From assembly GCF_947493865.1 (NCBI RefSeq), contig NZ_CANLTC010000005.1, positions 175,105 to 239,104 of the forward strand: a stretch of 64,000 nucleotides of DNA, read 5' to 3'. Source of the DNA: an uncultured Halomonas sp. (GTDB lineage Bacteria; Pseudomonadota; Gammaproteobacteria; Pseudomonadales; Halomonadaceae). The first letter of the stretch is position 1; each line of letters begins with the position of its first letter. The notes under the pieces are model-generated. The model did no database searches. It had not been told where the DNA came from and saw only the letters and a list, made by a program, of their open reading frames with translations. The position numbers and the translations under genes were made by a program. Of the stretch, positions 34,862 to 43,734 are shown piece after piece.

Positions 34862-35884
34862 ATGAACAAAAACAAGCGCTTCTTCTTGCCGGTAGCTCTG
34901 CTACTGGCAAGTGCCGTTTCAACCGCCCAGGCGGATATCCTCGCTGACGTCAAGGATCGCGGCACTCTCAATTGTGGTGTCAACGTTGGCCTGACCGGCT
35001 TCTCGGCCCCGGACTCGAAGGGCGAATGGCAAGGACTGGATGTCGAGGTGTGTCGTGGCATAGCGGCGGCGGTTCTTGGCGACCCGGACAAGGTGGCATT
35101 CACGCCGCTGACCGCCAAGGAGCGTTTCACCGCGCTACAGTCCGGCGAGGTTGATGTGCTTTCACGCAATACCACCTGGACCGCCACCCGGGACAACTCC
35201 CTGGGGCTCAACTTCACCGCGACGACGTTTTATGACGGCCAAGGTTTCATGGTTGCCAAGGATCTCGGTGTCGACAGCCTCGAACAGCTTGACGGCGCCT
35301 CCATCTGCATTCAATCCGGCACCACTCACGAGCTCAATCTGGCCGATTATTTCCCCTCCCGGGATATCAATATCAATACCGTCACCTTCGACACCCCGGA
35401 TCAGACGGTACAAGGCTTCGCCAGCGGTCGCTGCGACGTGCTCACCTCCGATACCTCGCAGCTGAGCGCGCTGCGCCTGCAATTGCCCGATCCGGATAGC
35501 GTCAAGGTCTTGTCGACCCTGATCTCCAAGGAGCCGCTGGGCCCGGTGGTGCGTCAAGGCGACGACCAGTGGTTCGACATCGTCAAGTGGTCGCTGTTCG
35601 TCATGCTCAATGCCGAGGAGATGGGCATTACCCAGGACAACGTCGACGACATGAAGAACAATCCGCCCAACCCCGGAGTGGCACGTCTGCTCGGAGTGGA
35701 AGGCAAATATGGCGAACAGCTGGGCCTTTCCAATGACTGGGCCTACAACATCATCAAGCATGTGGGTAACTACGGCGAGGTGTTCGCGCGCACCGTGGGC
35801 GAGGACTCCCGGCTCAAGATCGAGCGCGGCCTGAATGCCTTGTGGACCGAAGGGGGGATTCAGTACGCGCCGCCCGTGCGCTAG
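34862..35884 (+). CDS. aapJ: General L-amino-acid ABC transporter, periplasmic binding protein
   Basis: From ATG 34862 (CAGGAG upstream) the protein has 340 residues with signal peptide MNKNKRFFLPVALLLASAVS to TAQA, cleaved before DILAD. It has the AapJ-type sequence VKDRGTLNCGVNVGLTGFSAPD, GLDVEVCRGIAAAVLGDPDKV, VDVLSRNTTWTATRDNSLGLNF, ICIQSGTTHELNLADYF and the closing ERGLNALWTEGGIQYAPPVR. It first binds amino acids for the AapQ-AapM-AapP membrane complex encoded next. Two hairpins in the following 80-base gap may lower expression of the permease genes relative to this one. Confidence 0.92.
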   Translation: MNKNKRFFLPVALLLASAVSTAQADILADVKDRGTLNCGVNVGLTGFSAPDSKGEWQGLDVEVCRGIAAAVLGDPDKVAFTPLTAKERFTALQSGEVDVLSRNTTWTATRDNSLGLNFTATTFYDGQGFMVAKDLGVDSLEQLDGASICIQSGTTHELNLADYFPSRDININTVTFDTPDQTVQGFASGRCDVLTSDTSQLSALRLQLPDPDSVKVLSTLISKEPLGPVVRQGDDQWFDIVKWSLFVMLNAEEMGITQDNVDDMKNNPPNPGVARLLGVEGKYGEQLGLSNDWAYNIIKHVGNYGEVFARTVGEDSRLKIERGLNALWTEGGIQYAPPVR

Positions 35885-35890
35885 GCTTTG

Positions 35891-35956
35891 GCGAAAAGAG
35901 TCTGCGCTCGACGACTTTTCGCTTTTGTACTGACCCGCGGCCCGCTTTTAGCGGGC
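35891..35956 (+). terminator. Intercistronic hairpins between aapJ and aapQ (attenuator-like)
   Basis: GCGAAAAG (35891-35898) pairs with CTTTTCGC (35915-35922) and is followed by TTTT, a weak terminator. A second perfect hairpin GCCCGC/GCGGGC lies at 35940-35956. Both lie inside the operon, so they more likely set the ratio of binding protein to permease than end the transcript. Confidence 0.55.
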
Positions 35957-35981
35957 ACCCCTTGGCTTGAGCGAGACTTCA

Positions 35982-37166
35982 ATGCTGCGTTCCTCTTCTC
36001 GACGACGCGAGCGCGGGCCGCTGTGGCGCGATCCGGCGTTTCGTGCGCTGCTGGTGCAAGCCGTGCTGCTGCTGGCGCTGGCCGCGTTGATTGCCGTACT
36101 TGTGCAGAACACCCTGGCCAATCTCGAAGCGCGAGGCATCAGCACCGGCTTCGGCTTTCTGAACAATCGGGCCGGGTTTTCGATACCGCAGACGCTGATC
36201 GAATACACGGGTGACAGCAGCTACGCGCGTACCTTTCTGGTTGGACTGCTCAATACCCTGCTGGTCTCGGCGCTGGGTATCGTCGCGGCAACCGTTATCG
36301 GCTTCACGGTAGGGATTGCACGACTGTCACCCAACTGGCTGCTGGCCAAGCTGGCGGCGGCCTATGTCGAGATATTTCGCAATATCCCGTTGCTTCTGCA
36401 GATTCTGTTCTGGTATTTCGCGGTGCTGCGCAGCCTGCCATCGCCGCGACAAAGCATGTCCCTGCTCGAAATGTTCTTCCTCAATGTGAGGGGAATAATA
36501 ATCCCGGCGCCGGAGCCCCAGCCAGGCTTTGCCGCCGTTCCCCTGGCGTTGGTAGTGGCCGTCGTGCTGGCTTGGCTTCTGGTACGCTACGCCCGGCGCC
36601 GTCAGGCTCGAAGCGGCAAGACGCTGCCCAGCGGTTGGCTCAGTGCGGCGTTGATTCTGGGCCTGCCGCTGGCGACGTATTGGATAGTCGGTTCACCGCT
36701 GACCTGGTCACTCCCAGAGCTTACCGGCTTCAATTTTCGTGGCGGCGTCAATATCCTGCCGGAACTCATGGCCCTGTGGCTGGCGCTGTCGATCTATACG
36801 GCGGCATTCATCGCGGAGATCGTGCGTTCGGGCATTCAGTCCGTACCCCAGGGGCAGGTCGAGGCAGCCCGGGCCTTGAGCCTGCCGGGGGGGATCACGC
36901 TGCGCAAGGTGGTCATCCCTCAGGCCATGCGCGTCATCATTCCACAACTGACCAGTCAATATCTCAATCTGATCAAGAATTCCTCGTTGGCCACCGCCAT
37001 CGGCTATCCCGATCTGGTCGCGGTATTCTCGGGTACGGCGCTCAACCAGACCGGCCAGGCCATCGAAATCATCGCCATGACCATGGCGGTCTACCTGACC
37101 ATCAGCCTGATCGTGTCGTTTTTCATGAATCTTTATAACGCACGCACGCTGCTCAAGGAGCGCTGA
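35982..37166 (+). CDS. aapQ: Amino-acid ABC transporter permease AapQ
   Basis: A 394-residue inner-membrane permease with about eight hydrophobic segments. The region YLVGLLNTLLVSALGIVAATVIGF-like and the permease loop EIVRSGIQSVPQGQVEAARALSLP (EAA motif) identify the His/Glu permease family; FLNNRAGFSIPQTLIEYT is typical of the long AapQ type. The ATG at 35982 is used; a TTG five codons upstream is possible. aapM follows two bases after the stop. Confidence 0.92.
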   Translation: MLRSSSRRRERGPLWRDPAFRALLVQAVLLLALAALIAVLVQNTLANLEARGISTGFGFLNNRAGFSIPQTLIEYTGDSSYARTFLVGLLNTLLVSALGIVAATVIGFTVGIARLSPNWLLAKLAAAYVEIFRNIPLLLQILFWYFAVLRSLPSPRQSMSLLEMFFLNVRGIIIPAPEPQPGFAAVPLALVVAVVLAWLLVRYARRRQARSGKTLPSGWLSAALILGLPLATYWIVGSPLTWSLPELTGFNFRGGVNILPELMALWLALSIYTAAFIAEIVRSGIQSVPQGQVEAARALSLPGGITLRKVVIPQAMRVIIPQLTSQYLNLIKNSSLATAIGYPDLVAVFSGTALNQTGQAIEIIAMTMAVYLTISLIVSFFMNLYNARTLLKER

Positions 37167-37168
37167 TC

Positions 37169-38269
37169 ATGAGTTCGCATACGCCTCCGATCCCTGAACG
37201 GCGACCGCCGCGTCTTGAACAGGGTGTGGTGGGCTGGCTGCGTGTCAATCTATTCTCCGGCCCGCTCAACAGCCTGGTCTCGGTGGCGATCATCGTTCTA
37301 CTGGGATATCTGCTATGGCCGTTGATCCAATGGGGGCTGATCGATGCCGACTGGATCGGGGACTCCCGGGAAGCCTGCAGCGGTGAAGGTGCCTGTTGGG
37401 TGTTCATCTCGGCGCGGCTGGAAACCATCGTCTATGGCTTTTATCCCCAAGCCGCGCGCTGGCGGGTAGACCTGGTGTTCGCCATGCTGGCCATCTTGAT
37501 TGCCTGGTTGGCGATACCCAGGCTGCCGGTCAAGCGCTGGGTGTGCCTCTTTGCCCTGTTCGGCTTTCCGATCATTGCCTATGTGCTGCTGGCGGGCGGT
37601 CACTTCGGCCTGACGCCGGTGCCCACCCGCAATTGGGGTGGCTTGATGCTGACCCTGACTATCGCCGTGGTGGGCATCGTCGGCTCGTTGCCCATCGGCG
37701 TGCTGCTGGCCCTGGGGCGCCGTTCAAAAATGCCGTTGGTACGTGGCGTCAGCGTGGTCTTCATCGAGTTCTGGCGCGGTGTGCCCTTGATCACGGTATT
37801 GTTCATGGCCTCGGTGATGCTGCCGCTGTTCGTGCCTTCCGAGGTCGATTTCGACAAGCTGCTGCGCGCCCTGGTGGGCATCATGCTGTTCTGGAGTGCC
37901 TATATGGCGGAAGTGGTTCGCGGCGGGCTGCAGGCAATCCCTTCCGGGCAGGAAGAGGCCGGCAAGGCTCTGGGCCTGAATTATTGGCAGCGGATGGGAC
38001 TGATCGTATTGCCTCAGGCACTCAAGACGGTGATTCCCGGGATCGTCAACACCTTCATTGCGCTGTTCAAGGATACCTCGCTGGTGCTGGTCATCGGTCT
38101 GCTGGATCTGTTGTCGATCATTCAGGCGGGACTGACGGATCCCGATTGGCTGGGGTTTGCCATCGAGGGCTATGTCTTTGCGGCGCTGGTGTACTGGGTC
38201 TTCTGTTTCAGCATGTCGCGCTACAGCCAGTACGTGGAAAGGCGCCTGGATACCGGGCATCGCAATTGA
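37169..38269 (+). CDS. aapM: Amino-acid ABC transporter permease AapM
   Basis: A 366-residue permease, partner of AapQ. It has an N-terminal region with two extra membrane segments and a periplasmic loop, then the conserved core GGLMLTLTIAVVGIVGSLPIGVLLALG, FIEFWRGVPLITVLFMASVMLP and the EAA loop EVVRGGLQAIPSGQEEAGKALGL, which contacts the ATPase. A conserved closing stretch reads FCFSMSRYSQYVERRL. It lies between aapQ (2-base gap) and aapP. Confidence 0.93.
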   Translation: MSSHTPPIPERRPPRLEQGVVGWLRVNLFSGPLNSLVSVAIIVLLGYLLWPLIQWGLIDADWIGDSREACSGEGACWVFISARLETIVYGFYPQAARWRVDLVFAMLAILIAWLAIPRLPVKRWVCLFALFGFPIIAYVLLAGGHFGLTPVPTRNWGGLMLTLTIAVVGIVGSLPIGVLLALGRRSKMPLVRGVSVVFIEFWRGVPLITVLFMASVMLPLFVPSEVDFDKLLRALVGIMLFWSAYMAEVVRGGLQAIPSGQEEAGKALGLNYWQRMGLIVLPQALKTVIPGIVNTFIALFKDTSLVLVIGLLDLLSIIQAGLTDPDWLGFAIEGYVFAALVYWVFCFSMSRYSQYVERRLDTGHRN

Positions 38270-38308
38270 ACGCGGGTTTGAATTCGATAACAAGAGGGCG
38301 CTGCGCCA

Positions 38309-39073
38309 ATGAATGACGCCATGGCGAAAGACAGCAAGGCACCGATGATCGAGATACGCGGGCTCAACAAGTGGTTTGGCGACTTTCATGTACTGCGCGA
38401 CATCGACCTGACGGTGGCGCGGGGCGAGCGCATTGTCGTCTGTGGCCCCTCGGGCTCGGGCAAATCAACGCTGATACGCTGTATCAATCACCTCGAAGCG
38501 CACCAGGAAGGCGAAATCGTCGTCGACGGCATTGCCATGACCCAGGACGTCAAACGCATCGAGCAGATTCGCCGACGGGTGGGCATGGTCTTTCAGCATT
38601 TCAATCTGTTTCCGCATCTGACGGTGCTGGAGAACTGCTGCTTGTCCCAGACCTGGGTACAGAAAAAGCCGCGCCGCGAGGCCGAGGCGCAGGCCATGGA
38701 ATATCTGGAGCGGGTTCAGATCGCCGAACAGGCCAAGAAATATCCCGGCCAGCTCTCCGGCGGCCAGCAGCAGCGGGTAGCGATTGCTCGCTCGCTATGC
38801 ATGCATCCGGAAGTGATGCTGTTCGACGAGCCGACCTCGGCGTTGGACCCGGAGATGATCAAGGAGGTGCTCGACGTCATGATCGAACTGGCCCGTGAGG
38901 GTATGACCATGCTCTGCGTTACCCATGAAATGGGCTTCGCCAAGACCGTGGCCGACCGCGTGATTTTCATGGACCAGGGGCAGATCATCGAAGAGAACGC
39001 CCCTCAGGAATTTTTCAATAATCCGCGCTCGGAGCGTACTAAAACATTCCTTAGCCAGATCCTCGGTCACTAG
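38309..39073 (+). CDS. aapP: Amino-acid ABC transporter ATP-binding protein AapP
   Basis: A 254-residue ATPase: Walker [15 protein letters not shown]-loop [15 protein letters not shown], signature [16 protein letters not shown], Walker [16 protein letters not shown], then the H-loop [16 protein letters not shown]. These match the polar amino-acid transporter class. It ends the aapJQMP operon. A start five codons downstream is possible but not needed. Confidence 0.95.
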   Translation: MNDAMAKDSKAPMIEIRGLNKWFGDFHVLRDIDLTVARGERIVVCGPSGSGKSTLIRCINHLEAHQEGEIVVDGIAMTQDVKRIEQIRRRVGMVFQHFNLFPHLTVLENCCLSQTWVQKKPRREAEAQAMEYLERVQIAEQAKKYPGQLSGGQQQRVAIARSLCMHPEVMLFDEPTSALDPEMIKEVLDVMIELAREGMTMLCVTHEMGFAKTVADRVIFMDQGQIIEENAPQEFFNNPRSERTKTFLSQILGH

Positions 39074-39076
39074 ACA

Positions 39077-39544
39077 TCAAGGACTCGTGCCTTGGCGATT
39101 CTCGCCAGGGCTTGGCGCCGTGTTTTGTGGCTTCAGTTTACGACGCGGTTCCAATACCCGTGCGTCGCCGACCACGCCTTCGCCTTCGGGAACGGGTTTG
39201 ACTTCATTGACCCAGGCGTCTGCCGTGTCATACATGCCCGGGCGTCGCTCGAAGGAGCGCGTCACGACCGGCCCTGGCAAGATCCCTTGAAGTTGATTTC
39301 TTACATAATGAGGCAGCATCAATAGCTCGGCGATCAAGCGCGTGCCGACCATGGCCAACAACATCATGGCCGCACCGAATGCCAGGCCAGGCCAGGCTTC
39401 CTGCCAGCTCAAAGAGGTCGTCCAGGGGCTATGTTGCAGCAACCAGGTGATCCCGGCCAACAACCAGCCCAGCTGGGCCACGCTGTGACAAAACATCAGG
39501 GCGCGTCGGGGTAGAGGGTGACGCAGCGAAAAGAAGGTGCCCAT
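39077..39544 (-). CDS. Unrecognised membrane protein with two predicted helices
   Basis: A 155-residue protein with two hydrophobic segments (FCHSVAQLGWLLAGITWLLQ and WPGLAFGAAMMLLAMVGTRLIAELLMLP) followed by a soluble tail of about 70 residues rich in Pro, Glu and Arg. The pattern MLPHYVRNQL after the second helix resembles DUF4282-type inner-membrane proteins (weak inference). It converges on aapP with a 3-base gap. No function is proposed. Confidence 0.6.
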   Translation of the reverse strand: MGTFFSLRHPLPRRALMFCHSVAQLGWLLAGITWLLQHSPWTTSLSWQEAWPGLAFGAAMMLLAMVGTRLIAELLMLPHYVRNQLQGILPGPVVTRSFERRPGMYDTADAWVNEVKPVPEGEGVVGDARVLEPRRKLKPQNTAPSPGENRQGTSP

Positions 39545-39840
39545 CGGCAGTACTCCTGGATAGTCGATAGGGTCGATCAGGACTCGGTATTTAAACGAAA
39601 CCGGATACTACCAGTTTCCTTGTGTAGGAAACGACTAGTTGTTTTTAATAATGCCTCACTCTTCCATCGTCCTGGTGGTGACACACTGTGCTGACATGGA
39701 TCAGATTCGCATCGACGAATATCGCATCAGTAAACTAACGTTGAGACTGGAAGGTCGGACACGGCTATCTACAATGGGGTGCGTACCCAGTCAGGGGATC
39801 CACCCCGCCGGGGCAGGATGATATTCAAAAGGGAAGACAC
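39545..39840. other. Intergenic region upstream of bdhA
   Basis: About 296 bases between divergent genes, with AT-rich stretches around 39600-39660 that could hold promoters in both directions. I see no gene, repeat or clear operator in it. Confidence 0.5.
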
Positions 39841-40629
39841 ATGACCATTAGCATGAAAGACAAGGTTTGTATCGTGACCGGCGGCGCCAGCGGCATCGGT
39901 TACGGTATTGCCACGCGCTATGTTCAGGATGGCGCCAAGGTGGCGATCGCCGATCTGGATTTGGAGGCTGCCAAGCAGACCGCGGAGACGCTGAATAAGA
40001 TGGGCCCTGGCGCTGCCCTTGGCGTTGCCATGGATGTGACCTCGGAAGAGCAGGTGAATGATGGTGTACAACAAGTCGTCGATGAATGGGGGCGTGTAGA
40101 TGTGCTGGTCGCGAATGCCGGTGTTCAAATCGTGCACAAGATCGAGAATTACCCGTTTGACGACTGGAAGAAGCTGTTGTCGATTCATCTGGACGGGGCC
40201 TTCTTGACGTCAAAGGCGGTGATTCCGCATATGTACAAGCAAGAGTCCGGGGCGATCCTGTTCATGGGCTCGGTCCATTCGAAAGAGGCCAGTCCGCTGA
40301 AGTCTGCTTACGTTACTGCCAAGCACGGCATCCAGGGGCTTGCACGGGCACTAGCCAAGGAAGGCGGTCCGCACGGCGTACGTACCAATGTCATCTGCCC
40401 GGGGTTCGTCAAGACCCCGCTGGTGGAAAAGCAGATCCCCGAACAGGCCAGGGATTTGGGTATTTCCGAAGAGGAAGTGGTCGAGAAAGTCATGCTGGGC
40501 AATACGGTGGATACGGAGTTCACCACGATCGAAGATGTGGCCGAATTGGCCTGGTTCCTGGCGGCCTTCCCGACCAATGCCATGACCGGCCAGTCAATGG
40601 TCATCAGTCACGGCTGGTACATGAATTAA
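39841..40629 (+). CDS. bdhA: 3-hydroxybutyrate dehydrogenase (SDR family)
   Basis: Oxidises D-3-hydroxybutyrate to acetoacetate with NAD, a step in use of polyhydroxybutyrate. The 262-residue SDR protein shows the nucleotide motif [23 protein letters not shown], catalytic Ser in [12 protein letters not shown], Tyr and Lys in [10 protein letters not shown], and the family tail [38 protein letters not shown] and the W-type C-terminus are specific to HBDH. GGGAAG lies before the ATG. It stands as a single gene. Confidence 0.92.
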   Translation: MTISMKDKVCIVTGGASGIGYGIATRYVQDGAKVAIADLDLEAAKQTAETLNKMGPGAALGVAMDVTSEEQVNDGVQQVVDEWGRVDVLVANAGVQIVHKIENYPFDDWKKLLSIHLDGAFLTSKAVIPHMYKQESGAILFMGSVHSKEASPLKSAYVTAKHGIQGLARALAKEGGPHGVRTNVICPGFVKTPLVEKQIPEQARDLGISEEEVVEKVMLGNTVDTEFTTIEDVAELAWFLAAFPTNAMTGQSMVISHGWYMN

Positions 40630-40736
40630 TTGCGGTGTTATAACGGGACATGATCGAGTCGCTTGCCAAAAGCACTTGATTCGTCAACTATTTAGAGTGT
40701 TCGATACGATAGACGACCAATGGAAAAGGAGACGCC

Positions 40737-41165
40737 ATGACCACCTATATCGTAGTTTCCGATGCGGCTCGCGCCCGTGTATTTGCGCACGCGGCAGGCA
40801 ACACCCGTGAAATCGACAATCTGGTACATCCAGAGAGCCGAGAGCATACCGGTGATCTACGTACCGGCGGGGAAGGTGCTGCCACCAATGCAAGCGGCCA
40901 GCAGCGCCAGACGGGCAACGATGACGCCACCTCTGAAAAACACGCCATGTTCTTCGCCAAGGAAGTGGCGGATTACCTGAAGAATGCGCGTTCCCAAGGC
41001 AAGGCCGACAGCTTCGTGATTGCTGCTGCGCCGCAGTTTCTGGGGCATCTGCGTGACAAGATGGATTCCAACACCCGTGACATGGTGGTGAAGGAAGTCG
41101 ATAAGGACTACTCCAAGGCCAGCATCGAAGAGATCACCGAGAAGCTCGTCAAACCCTACGTATAA
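40737..41165 (+). CDS. Host-attachment family protein
   Basis: The 142-residue soluble protein begins MTTYIVVSDAARARVFAH and contains RTGGEGAATNASGQQRQTG, FFAKEVADYLKNARSQGKAD and FVIAAAPQFLGHLRDKM, the pattern of the family named protein required for attachment to host cells. The name comes from Agrobacterium; free-living bacteria carry it widely and the molecular role is unknown. AAGGAGA precedes the ATG and a hairpin follows the stop. Confidence 0.82.
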   Translation: MTTYIVVSDAARARVFAHAAGNTREIDNLVHPESREHTGDLRTGGEGAATNASGQQRQTGNDDATSEKHAMFFAKEVADYLKNARSQGKADSFVIAAAPQFLGHLRDKMDSNTRDMVVKEVDKDYSKASIEEITEKLVKPYV

Positions 41166-41175
41166 TTATCCTGCC

Positions 41176-41200
41176 GGCCGCGCTCTTATTGGGCGCGGCC
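41176..41200 (+). terminator. Hairpin after the host-attachment family gene
   Basis: GGCCGCGC (41176-41183) pairs with GCGCGGCC (41193-41200); a weak T-rich stretch follows. It is the likely transcript end. Confidence 0.6.
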
Positions 41201-41387
41201 ACCTTTATCGGCATATAAGTGTCGATCAAATCATATTGAAATGCGCTTACTTCCCCCCGCTTATTCGCCTTGCATTTTCGGTTAAGACTAAAGTTTTAAT
41301 TCTGAAGGGCGATAGGGCGCTAAACACCGCGCGTAAGTCATCACATGTCAATGCGGTGGATAAAACTAGAACGGGGAAATATCGCTC

Positions 41388-43526
41388 ATGCATTTCAAAT
41401 CCATTCGATCCTTTATCGTGGCGCTGGCTGGCGCCTGTTTGCTGTTCGTTGTGGCAGCACTGTTGGTTTACGCGATCTTCACCGCATCGCAAACGCAGCA
41501 CACGGTAGAAACTCGTACTCAGACACTCCTGACAGAGGCCATCGATGAGCGTTTGACGGCGCTTGGACAGGCCCAGGCTGGGCAGATTCAGCGTCGCTTG
41601 GACATACCCATGACGGTCGCTTCCATGCTGGCGAAAACCAATGAATTGATGGGGGAAACAGGCCCCAATGGGACCCCCCAGCTATGGATGAACCGTGATG
41701 AGCTATCGAATCTGATTGCCGAAACGCTACGCGAGCATCCGCAGCTGGACGCACTGTATATCGGTTGGGAGCCCAACGCCTTCGATGTCGATCAGTTCTT
41801 TACCGGCCGTGAAATGGACGGCTATTTCGCCAATGGACGCTTCGCGCCCTGGTGGTATCGCACCGAGGAAGGAACCATCGAAGTCGACATGCTCGACGAT
41901 ATCAATAGTGACAAAATGCTGGGTATGGGAATTCGGGAAAACGAGTATTACGAGTGTCCCAAGCAAACCCTCGGCCCCTGCATCATCGACCCCGTGCCAC
42001 TTGAATTCGACGACGATGCGTTTGAATCCGCCATCTCATTCAATGTGCCGGTCATGGTCGACGGTGAGTTTCGTGGCGTGGCAGGCGCCGACCTGGCCAC
42101 GGACTTTGTCCAGCAAAGCCTGATAGAAGCCAATAGCGCCCTTTATGACGGCGCCGGCAGCATGGCATTGATCGCCCCGTTGGGTGGTTTGGTGGGTTAC
42201 ACGCTGGATGAGAAGCGCCTCGGTGCACCCGCTACGGAAGTACTCGATGCGGAGGTAGTCGAACACCTGGCGGAACTGAAGAACAATCAGCCAATGACGC
42301 GCTGGGATGCAGAAGCGGGACGAGTGGCGTTGTACCTGCCCTTCGAGATAGCAAATGCGGGGGTGTACTGGACATTGCTGGTGCAATTGCCTGATGCCGT
42401 GGTAATGGCCGATTTGCAGGCGTTCAAGGGCGATCTGCGTAGTCAAAGCACCAACAGTATCGTTGGCATGTTGCTGGTAGGTTTGCTGGTCGGTGCTGCC
42501 GGCCTGGTTGCCCTCTGGTTCGTAGGCACCAGCATCGCCCGTCCGTTGCGCCAGCTGGCGGATCGCATGCGCGATATCGCCTCGGGCAACGGTGATCTGA
42601 CCCAGCGCCTGCCGGTGAAAGGGCGCAATGAAACCGCGGAGCTGGCGACCCAGTTCAATGCCTTCGCCGACACGATCAATGACGTACTACTGGACGTGCG
42701 TGAAAGCAGCGATTCGGTACGCACCGCCGCCATGGAGATCGCCGCCGGCGGCCAGGACCTGTCCGGGCGCACCGAGACCGCCGCCTCGAACATACAGGAA
42801 ACCTCCGCCTCCATGGAGCAGCTGACCAGCACCGTCGAGCACACCGCCCAGTCCTCGCGCCAGGCCAATCAGCTCTCCGAGTCCGCCTCGGAAGTCGCGA
42901 CCCGGGGCGGCCAGGTGGTGTCCCAGGTGGTGGAGACCATGGACGACATCAATGCCTCCTCGAAGCAGATCGCCGAGATCGTCACGGTGATGGACGGCAT
43001 CGCCTTCCAGACCAACCTGCTGGCCCTCAACGCCTCCGTGGAAGCGGCCAGGGCCGGGGAGCAAGGGCGGGGCTTTGCAGTCGTCGCCTCTGAGGTGCGC
43101 CAGTTGGCGGGCCGCAGCGCCGACGCCGCCCAGCAGATCAAGACGCTGATCGACACCTCTTCGACCAAGACCCGCGCCGGTGCGGAACTGGTGCGCAACG
43201 CCGGCGCCACCATGGACGAGATCGTGGCCAGCGTCGCCCGGGTCACGGACGTGCTGGGCGAGATCAGTGCCGCCACCAACGAGCAGAGCCAGGGCATCGG
43301 CCAGGTCAATCAGGCCGTCGCCGAACTTGATCGCATGACCCAGGAAAACGCCGCCATGGTCGAGGAATCCACCACCGCTGCCGGCCACTTGCAGGAGCAG
43401 TCCCAGCGTCTGGCCCAGATCGTGGGAGCCTTCACGCTAGCGGCCCGGCGAGGTGACAAGGCACCCTTGGCGCTGTCTTCCTCGGACCAGGAAACCGCTG
43501 AGTATCAGGAGAGTGAGTGGGCCTGA
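41388..43526 (+). CDS. Methyl-accepting chemotaxis protein, dCACHE type, 1
   Basis: A 712-residue chemoreceptor: first membrane helix (residues ~9-32), a large periplasmic double-CACHE domain (~35-350, with YIGWEPNAFDVDQFFTGREM and WYRTEEGTIEV), second helix (~358-382), HAMP (ARPLRQLADRMRDIASGNGDLTQRLP), then a signalling domain with the invariant hairpin tip IAFQTNLLALNASVEAARAGEQGRGF. DCACHE domains often bind amino acids or organic acids, but this ligand is unknown. No NWETF tether is present; the protein ends ESEWA. The last 0.9 kb is nearly identical to the next gene. Confidence 0.94.
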   Translation: MHFKSIRSFIVALAGACLLFVVAALLVYAIFTASQTQHTVETRTQTLLTEAIDERLTALGQAQAGQIQRRLDIPMTVASMLAKTNELMGETGPNGTPQLWMNRDELSNLIAETLREHPQLDALYIGWEPNAFDVDQFFTGREMDGYFANGRFAPWWYRTEEGTIEVDMLDDINSDKMLGMGIRENEYYECPKQTLGPCIIDPVPLEFDDDAFESAISFNVPVMVDGEFRGVAGADLATDFVQQSLIEANSALYDGAGSMALIAPLGGLVGYTLDEKRLGAPATEVLDAEVVEHLAELKNNQPMTRWDAEAGRVALYLPFEIANAGVYWTLLVQLPDAVVMADLQAFKGDLRSQSTNSIVGMLLVGLLVGAAGLVALWFVGTSIARPLRQLADRMRDIASGNGDLTQRLPVKGRNETAELATQFNAFADTINDVLLDVRESSDSVRTAAMEIAAGGQDLSGRTETAASNIQETSASMEQLTSTVEHTAQSSRQANQLSESASEVATRGGQVVSQVVETMDDINASSKQIAEIVTVMDGIAFQTNLLALNASVEAARAGEQGRGFAVVASEVRQLAGRSADAAQQIKTLIDTSSTKTRAGAELVRNAGATMDEIVASVARVTDVLGEISAATNEQSQGIGQVNQAVAELDRMTQENAAMVEESTTAAGHLQEQSQRLAQIVGAFTLAARRGDKAPLALSSSDQETAEYQESEWA

Positions 43527-43574
43527 TACAACAGCGAGAGACGTAAACAGCGGCCCGAGCAATTGCTCGGGCCG
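42681..43574 (+). repeat. Long direct repeat, copy 1 (receptor signalling domain plus terminator)
   Basis: 894 bases matching 44767-45660 at a constant offset of 2086. By eye I count about eight differences, seven of them in the first 255 bases. From 42936 to about 43544 I see no difference. Confidence 0.9.
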
Positions 43575-43577
43575 CTG
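43548..43577 (+). terminator. Palindromic terminator after chemoreceptor 1
   Basis: CAGCGGCCCGAGC (43548-43560) and GCTCGGGCCGCTG (43565-43577) are perfect complements around AATT. No long T-run follows. The core is repeated at 45637-45660. Confidence 0.65.
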
Positions 43578-43734
43578 GCGTTTGAAGAAGGGCGTTTGAA
43601 GGAGAGCTTTTGAAAAGGGCTTTCACCGAGTCTTGGCTCAAGCGTTTCAGGTCGAAAGCCGATAGTCCATTCAAGCGCTGCCCATTTGGATGTGGCGTTT
43701 TCGACTTACGACAACACAAACTCGAGTAAACGCC

